Shown: one piece after another, positions 38,990-47,709 of the stretch
How positions within the stretch are numbered: position 1 is the first letter of the stretch
Layout of the letters: each line of letters starts with the position of its first letter
NCBI GenBank assembly: GCA_947589345.1
Contig: CANQAC010000003.1
Location: forward strand, 1-64,000
DNA length: 64,000 nt
Reading direction: 5' to 3'
DNA from: an uncultured Akkermansia sp.
GTDB taxonomy: Bacteria; Verrucomicrobiota; Verrucomicrobiia; Verrucomicrobiales; Akkermansiaceae
Translations under genes and position numbers: made by a program
The notes under the pieces: model-generated
What the model was told of the DNA's origin: nothing
Seen by the model: the letters and a program-made list of their open reading frames with translations, nothing else
The model's database searches: none

Positions 38990-40080
38990 GTACTGCCGCG
39001 CCCAGTTCTGCTGATACTCACCGGCGCCAAAACCGCTTACGGCGTGGATTTGAGCTCACTGGACAGCGACACATGCTTCCCCTGCTCATCGTAGCCGCCG
39101 TTGTAGCCGCCATTATTCATCTGATGGCGTTCCGAGCTGCCCCCTGGCTGTTACGACTGTGGCGCCAAGACATCATTCTCTCGAAAACAGAACGTGTGAC
39201 CGACGATTTGGTCGCCCGAGTGGTGGTACGAGACACCACAACCGAACTACAGGAAGCCGCCGTGCCATTGCCGACCGAGGATTCCCTTCCCCCTGAGCAA
39301 TTAGAGCAGGAGCCCCAGGAAATCGACCTTCTTGACATGGATATCAAAGAGCTGGTGATGGCTCCCGGAGAAACAAATATACCCCTGCCCGCCCCGGAGC
39401 AGACCAGTGAACCGGAAACTCAGCAAGCCCAAATGATGCCCGATGCCCCCGCGTTGGCAAACTTTGCTCCGGATATGGATACGAGCTTGTCAGCTCTGCT
39501 CCCGGAGCCAACGCCCATCAACGCTAATTCTGTCATTGTCAATGCTTCTGCCCAGCTTCAAGAGCTGGAGAATGCCGAGGGTTTGATTGAAAAAGAATTG
39601 CGCAAACAAGCCGCACGCGGCAACAACGCCCTGCCCTCCGACACTCGCAGCCTTGCCCAACTCATGGGCATTGCCAATCCCGGCGCTTCATCCGGCGTAG
39701 CCCGTCTCGGAGCGGATCTTCTCTTCGCCTTCAACGAAAGTCGGCTTAAAAATTCCGCCCGTATCTCATTACTGCAGCTCGCTGCTCTTATCCACAAAAA
39801 TCCATCCACGACCTTCATTATCGAAGGGCATACTGACGGCATTGGTGGGGATGAATATAACGCTCAACTCTCCCTGCGCCGCGCACAAGCGGTCGTTGAG
39901 TGGCTCGCGGGCAATGGCGTACCCACCGCGCGGGTCTATACGCGTGCCTGCGGATCCACTCGCCCCCTGGTCCCTACCGATCTGCCGCGTGATGAACAGG
40001 CCCTCAACCGTCGCGTGGAAATCCACATGCGCAAGCCGGGCGAATTGATGCCGGATGGATGCGTGCCTGCAAAAAAATGA
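38986..40080 (+). CDS. OmpA-family protein, inner-membrane anchored
   Basis: 364 residues: N-terminal helix (LLIVAAVVAAIIHLMAF), a long acidic, proline- and glutamate-rich spacer (about 60-190) and a C-terminal OmpA domain (DLLFAFNESRL, EGHTDGIGGDEYNAQLSLRRA, NRRVEIHM). The long spacer would let the peptidoglycan-binding domain reach the wall from the inner membrane. It overlaps genes on both sides (ATGA) in the order hydrolase-like, OmpA, HAD. Confidence 0.87.
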   Translation: MSTAAPSSADTHRRQNRLRRGFELTGQRHMLPLLIVAAVVAAIIHLMAFRAAPWLLRLWRQDIILSKTERVTDDLVARVVVRDTTTELQEAAVPLPTEDSLPPEQLEQEPQEIDLLDMDIKELVMAPGETNIPLPAPEQTSEPETQQAQMMPDAPALANFAPDMDTSLSALLPEPTPINANSVIVNASAQLQELENAEGLIEKELRKQAARGNNALPSDTRSLAQLMGIANPGASSGVARLGADLLFAFNESRLKNSARISLLQLAALIHKNPSTTFIIEGHTDGIGGDEYNAQLSLRRAQAVVEWLAGNGVPTARVYTRACGSTRPLVPTDLPRDEQALNRRVEIHMRKPGELMPDGCVPAKK

Positions 40081-40958
40081 ACATAGTGGCGCCATCACTC
40101 ATCCTCCGGTCCGCAGAGGAGGGGGATATTCCCCTGCCGGGTCGTACCACCCCGATCATCGGTTCCCGGTCCTTTCTCATCTCACTGGATTACGACGGCA
40201 CCCTGCGTCGCAAAGGCATGCAACCAAAAGATATGGATGCAAAAAGTTTCCAATTGCTCAAGCAGTTGCGCCATCAGGGGATTCGCTGGGGCATCAATAC
40301 CGGGCGCTGCCTGGCTGACATGGCCGAAGTCCTCGCATCGCTCCCCCTGCAACCGGATTTTCTATGCACCTGTGAGCGCTACATTTACTTGTCCGATGGA
40401 AACGGCGTGCTGCAACCGCTCGCGGAACACAATGCCCGATGCCATGCAGCCAATACACACCTGCGTAACACGGTGCTGCCCGCGTGGAATGCGGCTCTGA
40501 ATTCCCTGCGCCGCGAACTGCCCCATGCACAGTGGGAAATTGCCGCCACCGACCCCCTCTCCATTGTCGCCCAGGATAGCGAAACCATGGACCTGCTCAT
40601 GCCTTCCATTCTCGAGCTTGCCTCCTCCCTGCCTGACGTCACCGCGCAGCGCGCCGGCAAATACCTGCGTCTCTCCGATGCTCACTTCAACAAGGGCGTA
40701 GCCTTGCAAGCCGTGCTGAACGCCTGGCATATTCCCGAACATCACCTCTTCCTCATGGGGGATGGACACAACGACCTTGACGCCTTCCGCCTGTTTCCTC
40801 ACGCTTTCTGTGCAACGCCGGCGGATGCTCATGTTGACGTCCTGCGATGGATATCGCAACGAGGCGGCTACATCTTCCCTGATGTGCCTTCAGCGCTCCT
40901 CGCGTGGGAGAGCTCCCTCGTCGCCGGAGATTCACTTCCAGGCCCGAGACAAGCGTAG
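40077..40958 (+). CDS. HAD-superfamily phosphatase (Cof type)
   Basis: 293 residues. Motif I is SLDYDGTLRR, and the late GDGHNDLDAFRL is HAD motif III/IV of the Cof subfamily with a C2 cap between them. It should dephosphorylate a small sugar phosphate or cofactor in the cytosol. ATG 40077 overlaps the OmpA stop; the longer frame from 40059 is unnecessary. Confidence 0.87.
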   Translation: MNIVAPSLILRSAEEGDIPLPGRTTPIIGSRSFLISLDYDGTLRRKGMQPKDMDAKSFQLLKQLRHQGIRWGINTGRCLADMAEVLASLPLQPDFLCTCERYIYLSDGNGVLQPLAEHNARCHAANTHLRNTVLPAWNAALNSLRRELPHAQWEIAATDPLSIVAQDSETMDLLMPSILELASSLPDVTAQRAGKYLRLSDAHFNKGVALQAVLNAWHIPEHHLFLMGDGHNDLDAFRLFPHAFCATPADAHVDVLRWISQRGGYIFPDVPSALLAWESSLVAGDSLPGPRQA

Positions 40959-41016
40959 GAGAGGTTTCGCTATCTTCCGTGGAGGGAGATACCATAATGG
41001 AACCTCCTGCGCTTCC

Positions 41017-41220
41017 TCACTCGGAACGCCGAAAGGCATGCAGAATCAGTCCGGACCTCGCTGCCGGAAAGGTCATGAACTCCCCATCCCCATTTGCCCA
41101 TCCTTTGGAAATGAGTTCCTCAACACGTACAATCAACACCTCGCCAATCGAAAGTCAGTCGCCGTGATCGGGAATCGCCTCTTCTGCCGCACCCGCTCCA
41201 TGCTCGGGAGTGAATTGCTC
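41017..41220 (-). pseudogene. Possible interrupted minus-strand ORF
   Basis: One minus-strand frame reads EQFTPEHGAGAAEEAIPDHGD, a TGA stop, then LSIGEVLIVRVEELISKGW and on to FRRSE and a stop. Both parts look protein-like, so this may be a decayed gene or two fragments. It overlaps the kdsB promoter side and has no start or family I can name. Low confidence. Confidence 0.2.
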
Positions 41221-41248
41221 TTGACGCGTGCTTGAATTAGGATAGAAT
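41221..41248 (+). promoter_or_regulatory. kdsB-uppS promoter
   Basis: TTGACG (41221-41226), 16 bp, TAGAAT (41243-41248). The next start-like codon is GTG 41258 after 9 nt; ATG 41282 is 33 nt away. Confidence 0.7.
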
Positions 41249-41281
41249 GAGGACGCGGTGCAGCAAACCGCTTCCCGAATC

Positions 41282-42106
41282 ATGGCAGCAAAGTTCCTAC
41301 TCGTCATCCCGGCACGCTACGCATCCACCCGCTTGCCAGGAAAGCCACTCGTTAAAATCGCCGGCATTGAAATGATCCGCCGCGTCGCGGATATAGCGGC
41401 TTGTATCTGCCGACATAACGAAACGTGTAATTACGTGGTCGCGACGGATGACCAGCGCATCCAGACCTTCTGCCAGAGCGCCGAAATACCGGTCATGATG
41501 ACGGCTGAAAGCTGCCGCAGCGGCACAGAACGCTGCCGGGACGTTGTGCAACACCACCCCTCTCGCCCCGACTTTGTGGTCAACCTGCAAGGAGATAATC
41601 CCCTCTGCCCCCCATGGGTTATTCAGCAACTGCTGGATGCCTGTCAGGCTGAGCAAGCTGATGTGTACACACCATGCATTCGCCTCAATTGGGAGGAGTA
41701 CGATCGTTTGGTGGAATCAAAGCGTAGCACACCATTCAGCGGCACCACCGTGCTTGTAGATCATGCAGGCTATGCCATGGCCTTTTCAAAAAATATCATT
41801 CCCGCCGTTCGCAAACCGGCTAAAGCCCGCGAACTCTGCCCGCTCAGCCCGGTGCGCCGTCATGTCGGTCTTTATGCTTACACAACTGACGCTTTGCAGA
41901 CCTATTTTTCCCTGCCTGAATCACCCTACGAACCCGGTTGCATTGAAGGACTGGAGCAAATGCGTTTTCTTTTTAATGGTCTGCGCATCAAAATGGTCGA
42001 AACAGACTACCGAGGGCGCAAATCAACCGCCGGCGTGGACTCACCTGAGGACGTCCAGCGCGTGGAAGCTATCTTGCGGGAATACGGGGAATTCGACCTT
42101 AGCTGA
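41282..42106 (+). CDS. kdsB: CMP-Kdo synthetase (3-deoxy-manno-octulosonate cytidylyltransferase) KdsB
   Basis: 274 residues; activates Kdo with CTP for lipopolysaccharide core assembly. The nucleotide loop IPARYASTRLPGKPL, RSGTERC and NLQGDNPL are family signatures. At 274 it is somewhat longer than the E. coli enzyme (248). ATG 41282 gives the family N-terminus; the promoter spacing would also allow GTG 41258, adding eight residues. uppS follows 14 nt later. Confidence 0.94.
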   Translation: MAAKFLLVIPARYASTRLPGKPLVKIAGIEMIRRVADIAACICRHNETCNYVVATDDQRIQTFCQSAEIPVMMTAESCRSGTERCRDVVQHHPSRPDFVVNLQGDNPLCPPWVIQQLLDACQAEQADVYTPCIRLNWEEYDRLVESKRSTPFSGTTVLVDHAGYAMAFSKNIIPAVRKPAKARELCPLSPVRRHVGLYAYTTDALQTYFSLPESPYEPGCIEGLEQMRFLFNGLRIKMVETDYRGRKSTAGVDSPEDVQRVEAILREYGEFDLS

Positions 42107-42120
42107 TACTTCCTCCCGCC

Positions 42121-42834
42121 ATGCCTCGCGTGCCATCGAAGCTTCCGCAACATATCGCCATCATCATGGATGGAAATGGTCGCTGGGCGCGCCTGCACGA
42201 CCTGCCCCGTTCCAAAGGCCACGAAAAAGGAGGGGAGGCCGTCCACCGGGTGATCCAAATGTGCCTGGAGCGAGGAATCCCTTGGCTTACTCTCTATGCC
42301 TTTTCTACGGAAAATTGGGGACGATCGGCAGCGGAAGTAAGGGGACTCATGAATATGCTCTACCGCTTTCTCAAGCAAAGCCGGTCCATCCTCACGGAAA
42401 AAGATGTGCGATTGCGTGCCATTGGTGAACTGGATATGCTTCCGGAGAAAAATCGTCGTCTGCTGCAGGAGTATACAGAAGGCTCGGCATCCCACAAAGC
42501 ATTGAATCTCACCCTCGCTCTCTCCTATGGTTCCCGACAGGAGATTACATCCGCCGCACGCCGTCTCGCAGCCCGTGTGCAAGCTGGCGAACTGGAACCA
42601 AACGATATCACGCCGCAACTACTCAGCGACTCGCTCTACACCGTCGGCATGCCCGACCCGGATCTGCTCATCCGCACTTCGGGTGAATTACGTCTCTCCA
42701 ATTACCTCCTCTGGCAAGTGAGCTATGCTGAACTGTGGGTGACCGACGTGTTGTGGCCGGACTTCTCAGAAGCCGACTTTGACGAAGCTCTGGCAGACTA
42801 CGCTGCGCGCCACAGGAGATATGGCAAACACTAG
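42121..42834 (+). CDS. uppS: Undecaprenyl (di-trans,poly-cis) diphosphate synthase UppS
   Basis: 237 residues; makes the C55 lipid carrier of peptidoglycan and O-antigen from FPP and IPP. IIMDGNGRWA with the catalytic aspartate, the AFSTENWGR region and the C-terminal DLLIRTSGELRLSNYLLWQ are all diagnostic. In an operon with kdsB, coupling two envelope precursors. Its 3' end overlaps the convergent FtsB-like gene by 4 nt. Confidence 0.96.
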   Translation: MPRVPSKLPQHIAIIMDGNGRWARLHDLPRSKGHEKGGEAVHRVIQMCLERGIPWLTLYAFSTENWGRSAAEVRGLMNMLYRFLKQSRSILTEKDVRLRAIGELDMLPEKNRRLLQEYTEGSASHKALNLTLALSYGSRQEITSAARRLAARVQAGELEPNDITPQLLSDSLYTVGMPDPDLLIRTSGELRLSNYLLWQVSYAELWVTDVLWPDFSEADFDEALADYAARHRRYGKH

Positions 42835-43220
42835 TTTTTGGGGGGCTGTGGAGTAGGGTGCGGGCGATTGACCGGTGCAGGCCGACGAATCACCGTTTCG
42901 CCTTCTTTAGCTTGGTTGGCTCGGTCACGAGCCGTTTGCTCAAAGTACTCAGGATCCATCATCCAAATATAGCGATTGTGCGCTTCTTCCTCCTCCTCCA
43001 TCGCTTTGATGAGCCGGTGACTCGCAGAGTCCTTCTGCTGACGCAAACTCTTCACCTCTAACCATGCCGGCAGCACCAGCATCGTCCCTAAAAATGTCTC
43101 AAGAGCCAAAAAAATTAGTCCACATATTCCGAGTACGTGCCAAATTCCCTGCGTTTGCTGCTCGCGCCGTAGCTCAATTTCCTCACGGGTGCGGCGTCTT
43201 CTGGTCGGTAACAGGGACAT
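42831..43220 (-). CDS. FtsB/DivIC-like septum formation initiator
   Basis: 129 residues: basic cytosolic start (TRRRRTREEIELRR), one transmembrane helix (about 28-52), a short coiled coil (SLRQQKDSASHRLIKAMEEEEEAH) and the family's ending DPEYFEQTARDRANQAKEGETVIR, then a proline tail. FtsB/DivIC bridges FtsL and FtsQ in the divisome. It is 18 nt behind the methyltransferase-like gene in one operon. Confidence 0.75.
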   Translation of the reverse strand: MSLLPTRRRRTREEIELRREQQTQGIWHVLGICGLIFLALETFLGTMLVLPAWLEVKSLRQQKDSASHRLIKAMEEEEEAHNRYIWMMDPEYFEQTARDRANQAKEGETVIRRPAPVNRPHPTPQPPKN

Positions 43221-43238
43221 CGTTTACTCAGAATATCG

Positions 43239-43910
43239 TCAACGTTCTGCAAAAGGTACAAACCGTCCGCGGCGGGCCAAAACCATCGTATACATCTTCG
43301 TCTGTTTCCCCTTGTCAGATACCGGCAGGGGAGAGGTGGACAATTCAAATCCGGCGCGGCGCAAAGTGGCGTCCAGCTTTTTATCCGGACGCCCCAGCAG
43401 TATGGCCAGCAAGCATCCCCCTTTCAAAGCTTGAAAAAAGGCCTGGGCTTCGGCCGCGTCCATCTCGCATCGCGCGTGCGTGTGGCGCATGATGACGGCG
43501 TGCAGCGAACCTGTCCGTTTGCGGCATAACTCAGCAGCACTCTCGCACTCCACAGTCACGCGCTCGTCGTCCAATGTATCCCCCATGGAGCAATAATTGC
43601 GATTCCATTCAACGATTTTCTGCACCGGTTCTGCGATGATGAATCGAGCCTTGGCACGCGGCAAAGCTGCCAATACCGCTCTCGCTCCGTACCCCAATCC
43701 CAGCCCGGCTACCATAATGCAAGGCTTATTCGCTCGCACCACGGGCGATACTGCCAACCCTGCCATATTCGCCTCAGCCGCACCGGTGCGACTCGTTACC
43801 ACCGAAACACCATCCATGATCAAACTCAGCTCACCATCGCGACTCCAAAGTTCCCACTCATGCCCTGCGGCATCAATCGTAGGTTCTTCCAATCTGATCA
43901 GCGGTTTCAT
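43239..43910 (-). CDS. Spermidine synthase-like SAM-fold protein
   Basis: 223 residues with a Rossmann glycine loop MVAGLGLGYGAR near 70 and the acidic end of the next strand (FIIAEPVQKIVEWN), the layout of spermidine synthase/SpeE-like methyltransferases. The C-terminus reads like a terminal beta hairpin (YTMVLARRG). The substrate is unknown. ATG 43910 is set by a promoter ending 9 nt upstream; the 43949 start lies beyond it. Confidence 0.75.
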   Translation of the reverse strand: MKPLIRLEEPTIDAAGHEWELWSRDGELSLIMDGVSVVTSRTGAAEANMAGLAVSPVVRANKPCIMVAGLGLGYGARAVLAALPRAKARFIIAEPVQKIVEWNRNYCSMGDTLDDERVTVECESAAELCRKRTGSLHAVIMRHTHARCEMDAAEAQAFFQALKGGCLLAILLGRPDKKLDATLRRAGFELSTSPLPVSDKGKQTKMYTMVLARRGRFVPFAER

Positions 43911-43919
43911 ACCACGGGG

Positions 43920-43949
43920 AATATAGCAGATCTTCCCATAAATTGGCAA
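43920..43949 (-). promoter_or_regulatory. Promoter of the SpeE-like gene
   Basis: Minus strand TTGCCA (43944-43949), 18 bp, TATATT (43920-43925), 9 nt to ATG 43910. Confidence 0.6.
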
Positions 43950-44080
43950 GACAAATCCGGCGCTTCTCGCAAGCCAGACTGCATCCTGAATTGCAACTTC
44001 ATCTGCCGGCGACGTGTGACATTCCTGAACGCAGATTAACCCAGGCAGTCGTCATCCACATTAAGTTCTCAGCACTTGTC

Positions 44081-44109
44081 TTGACTTTACCCAGCCCGTA
44101 AGGCATAAT
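44081..44109 (+). promoter_or_regulatory. kdsA-lpt operon promoter
   Basis: TTGACT (44081-44086), 17 bp, CATAAT (44104-44109), 23 nt to ATG 44133. A GAGGG lies in the short leader. Confidence 0.7.
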
Positions 44110-44132
44110 GACCTCATACGAGGGAAACCCTT

Positions 44133-44957
44133 ATGTCTTTCCACATTCAAAACATCGAAATCGGCGGCGCTCGTCCTTTCTACATTTTGGGGCCTTGCTC
44201 CTTGGAAAAAGAAGACTTTGCCTGGCAAATGGCACGAAGCATCAAAGATATATGCTCTCGACTGAACGTCCCGTTCATCTTCAAAGCTTCTTACGACAAA
44301 GCAAACCGCACCAGCGCCAAGAGCTTCCGCGGTCCGGGTCTCGAAGAAGGCTGCCGCATTCTTGCGCAAATCGGCAAGGAACTGCACGTGCCTGTGGTCA
44401 CCGATGTACATACCGAGGAACAGGCCGAATACGCTGCACAGTACGTTGATCTGCTGCAAGTACCGGCATTTCTGTGCCGCCAGAGCGATTTGCTCGAAGC
44501 CTGCGCCAAAAGTGGTCGCCCGGTGAACGTGAAAAAAGGTCAGTTTCTGGCGCCGTGGGATTGCCGCAACATCTGTGAAAAAATGGTCTCCTTCGGCTGT
44601 CAACATTTCATGCTCTGCGAACGCGGCACAAGCTTCGGATACAACAACCTGGTGGTGGATATGCGCGGCCTGAAGTGGATGCGTGAGTTTGGCTATCCTG
44701 TGGTGTTTGATGCCACCCACTCTGTGCAGCGTCCGGGGGGGTTAGGCGGCACTACCGGCGGAGATCGTGATCTGGCTCCTGTTCTCGCGAACGCCGCCAT
44801 GGCTGTAGGCATAGACGGAGTATTCATGGAAGTTCACAGCGACCCCGACCATGCCCTGAGCGATGGTCCCAATCAGATTCGTCTTTCGGATTTGGAGCGC
44901 ATTCTGAAGCATTTGCAACTGCTGCGTTCCGCTTGGGATCAAATACAAAAGGACTGA
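44133..44957 (+). CDS. kdsA: Kdo-8-phosphate synthase KdsA
   Basis: 274 residues; condenses arabinose 5-phosphate and PEP into Kdo-8-phosphate. KASYDKANRTSAKSFRGPGLEEG (shown here as family motif, first part), VKKGQFLAPWD and the DATHSVQRPGG loop are present. The N-terminal LGPCSLE carries the cysteine seen in metal-dependent KdsA enzymes, so this is probably of that class. It heads the operon kdsA-lptC-lptA-lptB, joining Kdo synthesis to LPS export. Confidence 0.95.
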   Translation: MSFHIQNIEIGGARPFYILGPCSLEKEDFAWQMARSIKDICSRLNVPFIFKASYDKANRTSAKSFRGPGLEEGCRILAQIGKELHVPVVTDVHTEEQAEYAAQYVDLLQVPAFLCRQSDLLEACAKSGRPVNVKKGQFLAPWDCRNICEKMVSFGCQHFMLCERGTSFGYNNLVVDMRGLKWMREFGYPVVFDATHSVQRPGGLGGTTGGDRDLAPVLANAAMAVGIDGVFMEVHSDPDHALSDGPNQIRLSDLERILKHLQLLRSAWDQIQKD

Positions 44958-44974
44958 TAATCGGTTTACAACAC

Positions 44975-45439
44975 ATGGGACGTCGATTTTTCTTCTCTCT
45001 GCTCATCCTGTTTCTGCTTTCCCCCTCGTGGGCGCAGGTAGCAGAGCGCACCGCCGGGGAGGGCGAGTTCCCGGCTCTTCAGCTGCTTCCCCCGGGTAGT
45101 GTGGTTCACGGCATCTCACTGCCACGCTACGAAGACCACCGTGTAACCGCCATGCTCAAGGCTGACCTGCTCGAAGTTCTCTCGCGTCATGAAGCTCGCT
45201 TGGAAAACATCCACTCTGTGCTTTACGGAGAAGATGGTGAATCCACACGTCTCAATTTACCCGGGGCGCGCTATAACTTCCGCACCGCCCTTCTCAGCTC
45301 GCGTACCGGCCCGGTGGAACTCATCCACCCGCGTTATAACGCCCGCGCATCCGGCGTTATCTTCCACAGCGTTTCCCACCGTGGCGTACTCACCGGACCG
45401 GTTCACACCGTCATTCGCAATTCCCCGGAACACCCATGA
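44975..45439 (+). CDS. LptC-like periplasmic protein
   Basis: 154 residues; signal or anchor MGRRFFFSLLILFLLSPSWA, then a beta-rich domain (SLPRYEDHRVTAMLKADLLEV) like the LptC/LptA jellyroll half. LptC takes LPS from LptB2FG and hands it to LptA. Assignment rests mainly on position between kdsA and the LptA-like gene. ATG 44975 is 17 nt after kdsA. Its stop overlaps the next start. Confidence 0.65.
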   Translation: MGRRFFFSLLILFLLSPSWAQVAERTAGEGEFPALQLLPPGSVVHGISLPRYEDHRVTAMLKADLLEVLSRHEARLENIHSVLYGEDGESTRLNLPGARYNFRTALLSSRTGPVELIHPRYNARASGVIFHSVSHRGVLTGPVHTVIRNSPEHP

Positions 45440-47709
45440 GGTTCCACCTCACCAGCTTGTTGCTCGCCGCAGCTGTATCCTTCGCTGCCGGTCAGGATTC
45501 CTCGCCCTCTTCGCCCCTGTTGGACGATATGAATCGCTGGGAACAAGAGGTGGCACAAACAGAGTTATCTCTCTCCTCCCTGAGCAAGCTCCCCGATGTC
45601 CCTTTCGATCCGCGTTCAGAGATGCCCGACATCGTCCCCGGTTCAACGGCTGTTCTTGCCGACTCCGGGATGTATTTTGATGAACGCCGTGCCTGTGTCG
45701 TCTATGTGGGTAATGTGCGTCTGAACCACGTCAGTCTCCAGTTGCGTGCGGCCCATCGTCTGTACGTACTGATGCCGGAAAAAGAAAAGAAAACAGCTGC
45801 TGACGAAATTTCCGACACGGACGCTCCCCCCGGCGCTACGCCCCATGCACGACAGCCAGCTGCTCCCACAAAGCAACCGCAGCAGCCTGCCGCTTTACCG
45901 GTAGAGATATCCGCTCAAAACGCGGCGGTTGATACCATTGTCAGCCGAGTCCTGCTGGAAGGACTTCCCGGCGCGCCTTCTCTCACTTTTCGTCGCGGCG
46001 AGGATACTTTGGTGGTGCAAGCTCAGGCGAGCGGAAAGCCTGCCCGCGCGTACGCTGACGAAGCCGGTAATGTTTTGCTTTTAGGGTCACGTTTCTCCGG
46101 TTCCATGACACATGAAGCAGAACGCTATGAACTCAACGCTCAACAAGGACCGGTGGAATATGACGCCACAACACGTACAATCACCATCCACGGAAAAGCT
46201 GTACTCAAATCGCCACGGGGCACCGTGGAATGCACCCGACTGATGCGCCTCTCTTTTGCGCCGGGAGAAACTCCCCCGAAACCGGAACCGGGCAACAAAC
46301 CATTCTCCCAGTTCACCAATATGCGCCTCGGACAAATCTCGTATGCAGAGGCGCATGGTGACGTGATCTGCACGATGCCGGAGCAGGAGGGACGCCCGGC
46401 CTCCCGCGCCACCGGAGAGAGTCTCACCTACGATGGCGCCACCGGAGATTGCCGTCTCCGGGGCAAGCCTTGCACCCTGACATACGGTCAACAATCGCTG
46501 CAAACTTCCGGAGAAATCCACTTAGAACCGAGTGGCGACGCCTCCATCACCGGGGATAATATCTCTGGCTCCTACGAGCGCCCTCTCGCAGGTGCGAAAA
46601 ACGGACCCACGGTCATCGGCACCTTCACCACATGCGGCCCGGTTCTGTACAGCGCCAACGATCATTGCATCTCACTGCCGGCTGGCATCACCGCCCAAGA
46701 TCCCTATGCCCGTTTCAGCTGCTCCGGGGAAACTCAAATTTTCCTGCTCGAGTCAACCTCCCCCCTCCCCCCTCGTAAGCCCGGCACTCCCAACCTCTCC
46801 ATCGCCCACCACCAGGGGCTCTCTCTTCTTCGTGCCTCCGAATGCGTCAACCTCCACAGCGAAGCTACCGACACCCAGCCAATGGCGGATGCTGTTTGTG
46901 ACTCGTTGGAAGCGGATTTCGTGCGTGGTACGGCTCACCTGCAGGCCCAGGACGCTCACGCCGCCTCCCTGCACTACGGCGATTATTCCCTCTGCGCACA
47001 AAGTCCATCTTCCCAGGTGGCGGATGTTCAGGTACTCGATAATGGAGACTTGCTTGCCCACGGTGACCGGATTCTCACTAAGTTACCGGGCGATAAAGGC
47101 TCCACATCCATCACCTGCGCCGACTTCATGAAGCTCGAACGTGAGCGCGCCCTGCTCTTCCTTGGTCCTCAATCCGTCATTGATGCGCCGGATGGCATCA
47201 TGACCGCCGTGTCTGCCATGGATGCCGAGTTGTTCCGTGGTCCGCCCTCCACCCACCCACGCCTTCCTAAATACCCGCATCTGGATTACAATTTTACGGG
47301 ACTGCGCTCCGCCGTCACGCAGCAAGGTGGTTCGCTGCGTACTGTGAAGTTGAGCATGCAATGCGACGGTCCTATCCGGATACGCATGGTGCCGGGCGCT
47401 TCCACATCCTTCCGCGACGCGCTGGAGCTGGCTTCTGCTCGTGACCACGTCCGGCTTGCCGGCAAAGATGCCAACGGCAAACTCATACGGGCGGACGGGG
47501 ATTTTCTCGACTTTGATCGCGCATCCGGCAATATTTACCTGCGCGGTACACGCGTCTCCCTCATGGATTCCTATAACACCCATACCGCCTCCGGGCGCGG
47601 CGCTTGCATTACACTCGATCCCAAAAACAATATTCGTATCGACGGTGAGCACCAAACCACCACAGCCAATCGCATCCACCAACAAGTTGAATCCCAAAAA
47701 AAGAAATGA
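45436..47709 (+). CDS. Large LptA/OstA-like LPS transport protein
   Basis: 757 residues with a signal peptide (LTSLLLAAAVSFAAG). Several stretches have the beta-jellyroll OstA/LptA pattern (YDATTRTITIHGKAVL, LTYDGATGDCRLRGKP, FDRASGNIYLRGTRV). E. coli LptA is 185 residues, so this form is about four times larger; it carries no obvious C-terminal outer-membrane barrel, so it is not simply LptD. A Pro/Gln-rich segment near 120-150 may be a linker. It is coupled by 4-nt overlaps to both neighbours. Confidence 0.75.
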   Translation: MRFHLTSLLLAAAVSFAAGQDSSPSSPLLDDMNRWEQEVAQTELSLSSLSKLPDVPFDPRSEMPDIVPGSTAVLADSGMYFDERRACVVYVGNVRLNHVSLQLRAAHRLYVLMPEKEKKTAADEISDTDAPPGATPHARQPAAPTKQPQQPAALPVEISAQNAAVDTIVSRVLLEGLPGAPSLTFRRGEDTLVVQAQASGKPARAYADEAGNVLLLGSRFSGSMTHEAERYELNAQQGPVEYDATTRTITIHGKAVLKSPRGTVECTRLMRLSFAPGETPPKPEPGNKPFSQFTNMRLGQISYAEAHGDVICTMPEQEGRPASRATGESLTYDGATGDCRLRGKPCTLTYGQQSLQTSGEIHLEPSGDASITGDNISGSYERPLAGAKNGPTVIGTFTTCGPVLYSANDHCISLPAGITAQDPYARFSCSGETQIFLLESTSPLPPRKPGTPNLSIAHHQGLSLLRASECVNLHSEATDTQPMADAVCDSLEADFVRGTAHLQAQDAHAASLHYGDYSLCAQSPSSQVADVQVLDNGDLLAHGDRILTKLPGDKGSTSITCADFMKLERERALLFLGPQSVIDAPDGIMTAVSAMDAELFRGPPSTHPRLPKYPHLDYNFTGLRSAVTQQGGSLRTVKLSMQCDGPIRIRMVPGASTSFRDALELASARDHVRLAGKDANGKLIRADGDFLDFDRASGNIYLRGTRVSLMDSYNTHTASGRGACITLDPKNNIRIDGEHQTTTANRIHQQVESQKKK

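Larger units (their letters stand above)
40959..41281. other. Intergenic region upstream of kdsB
   Basis: 323 nt. Contains the kdsB promoter and, on the minus strand, a protein-like but interrupted reading frame (see the pseudogene entry). No RNA gene recognised. Confidence 0.4.
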
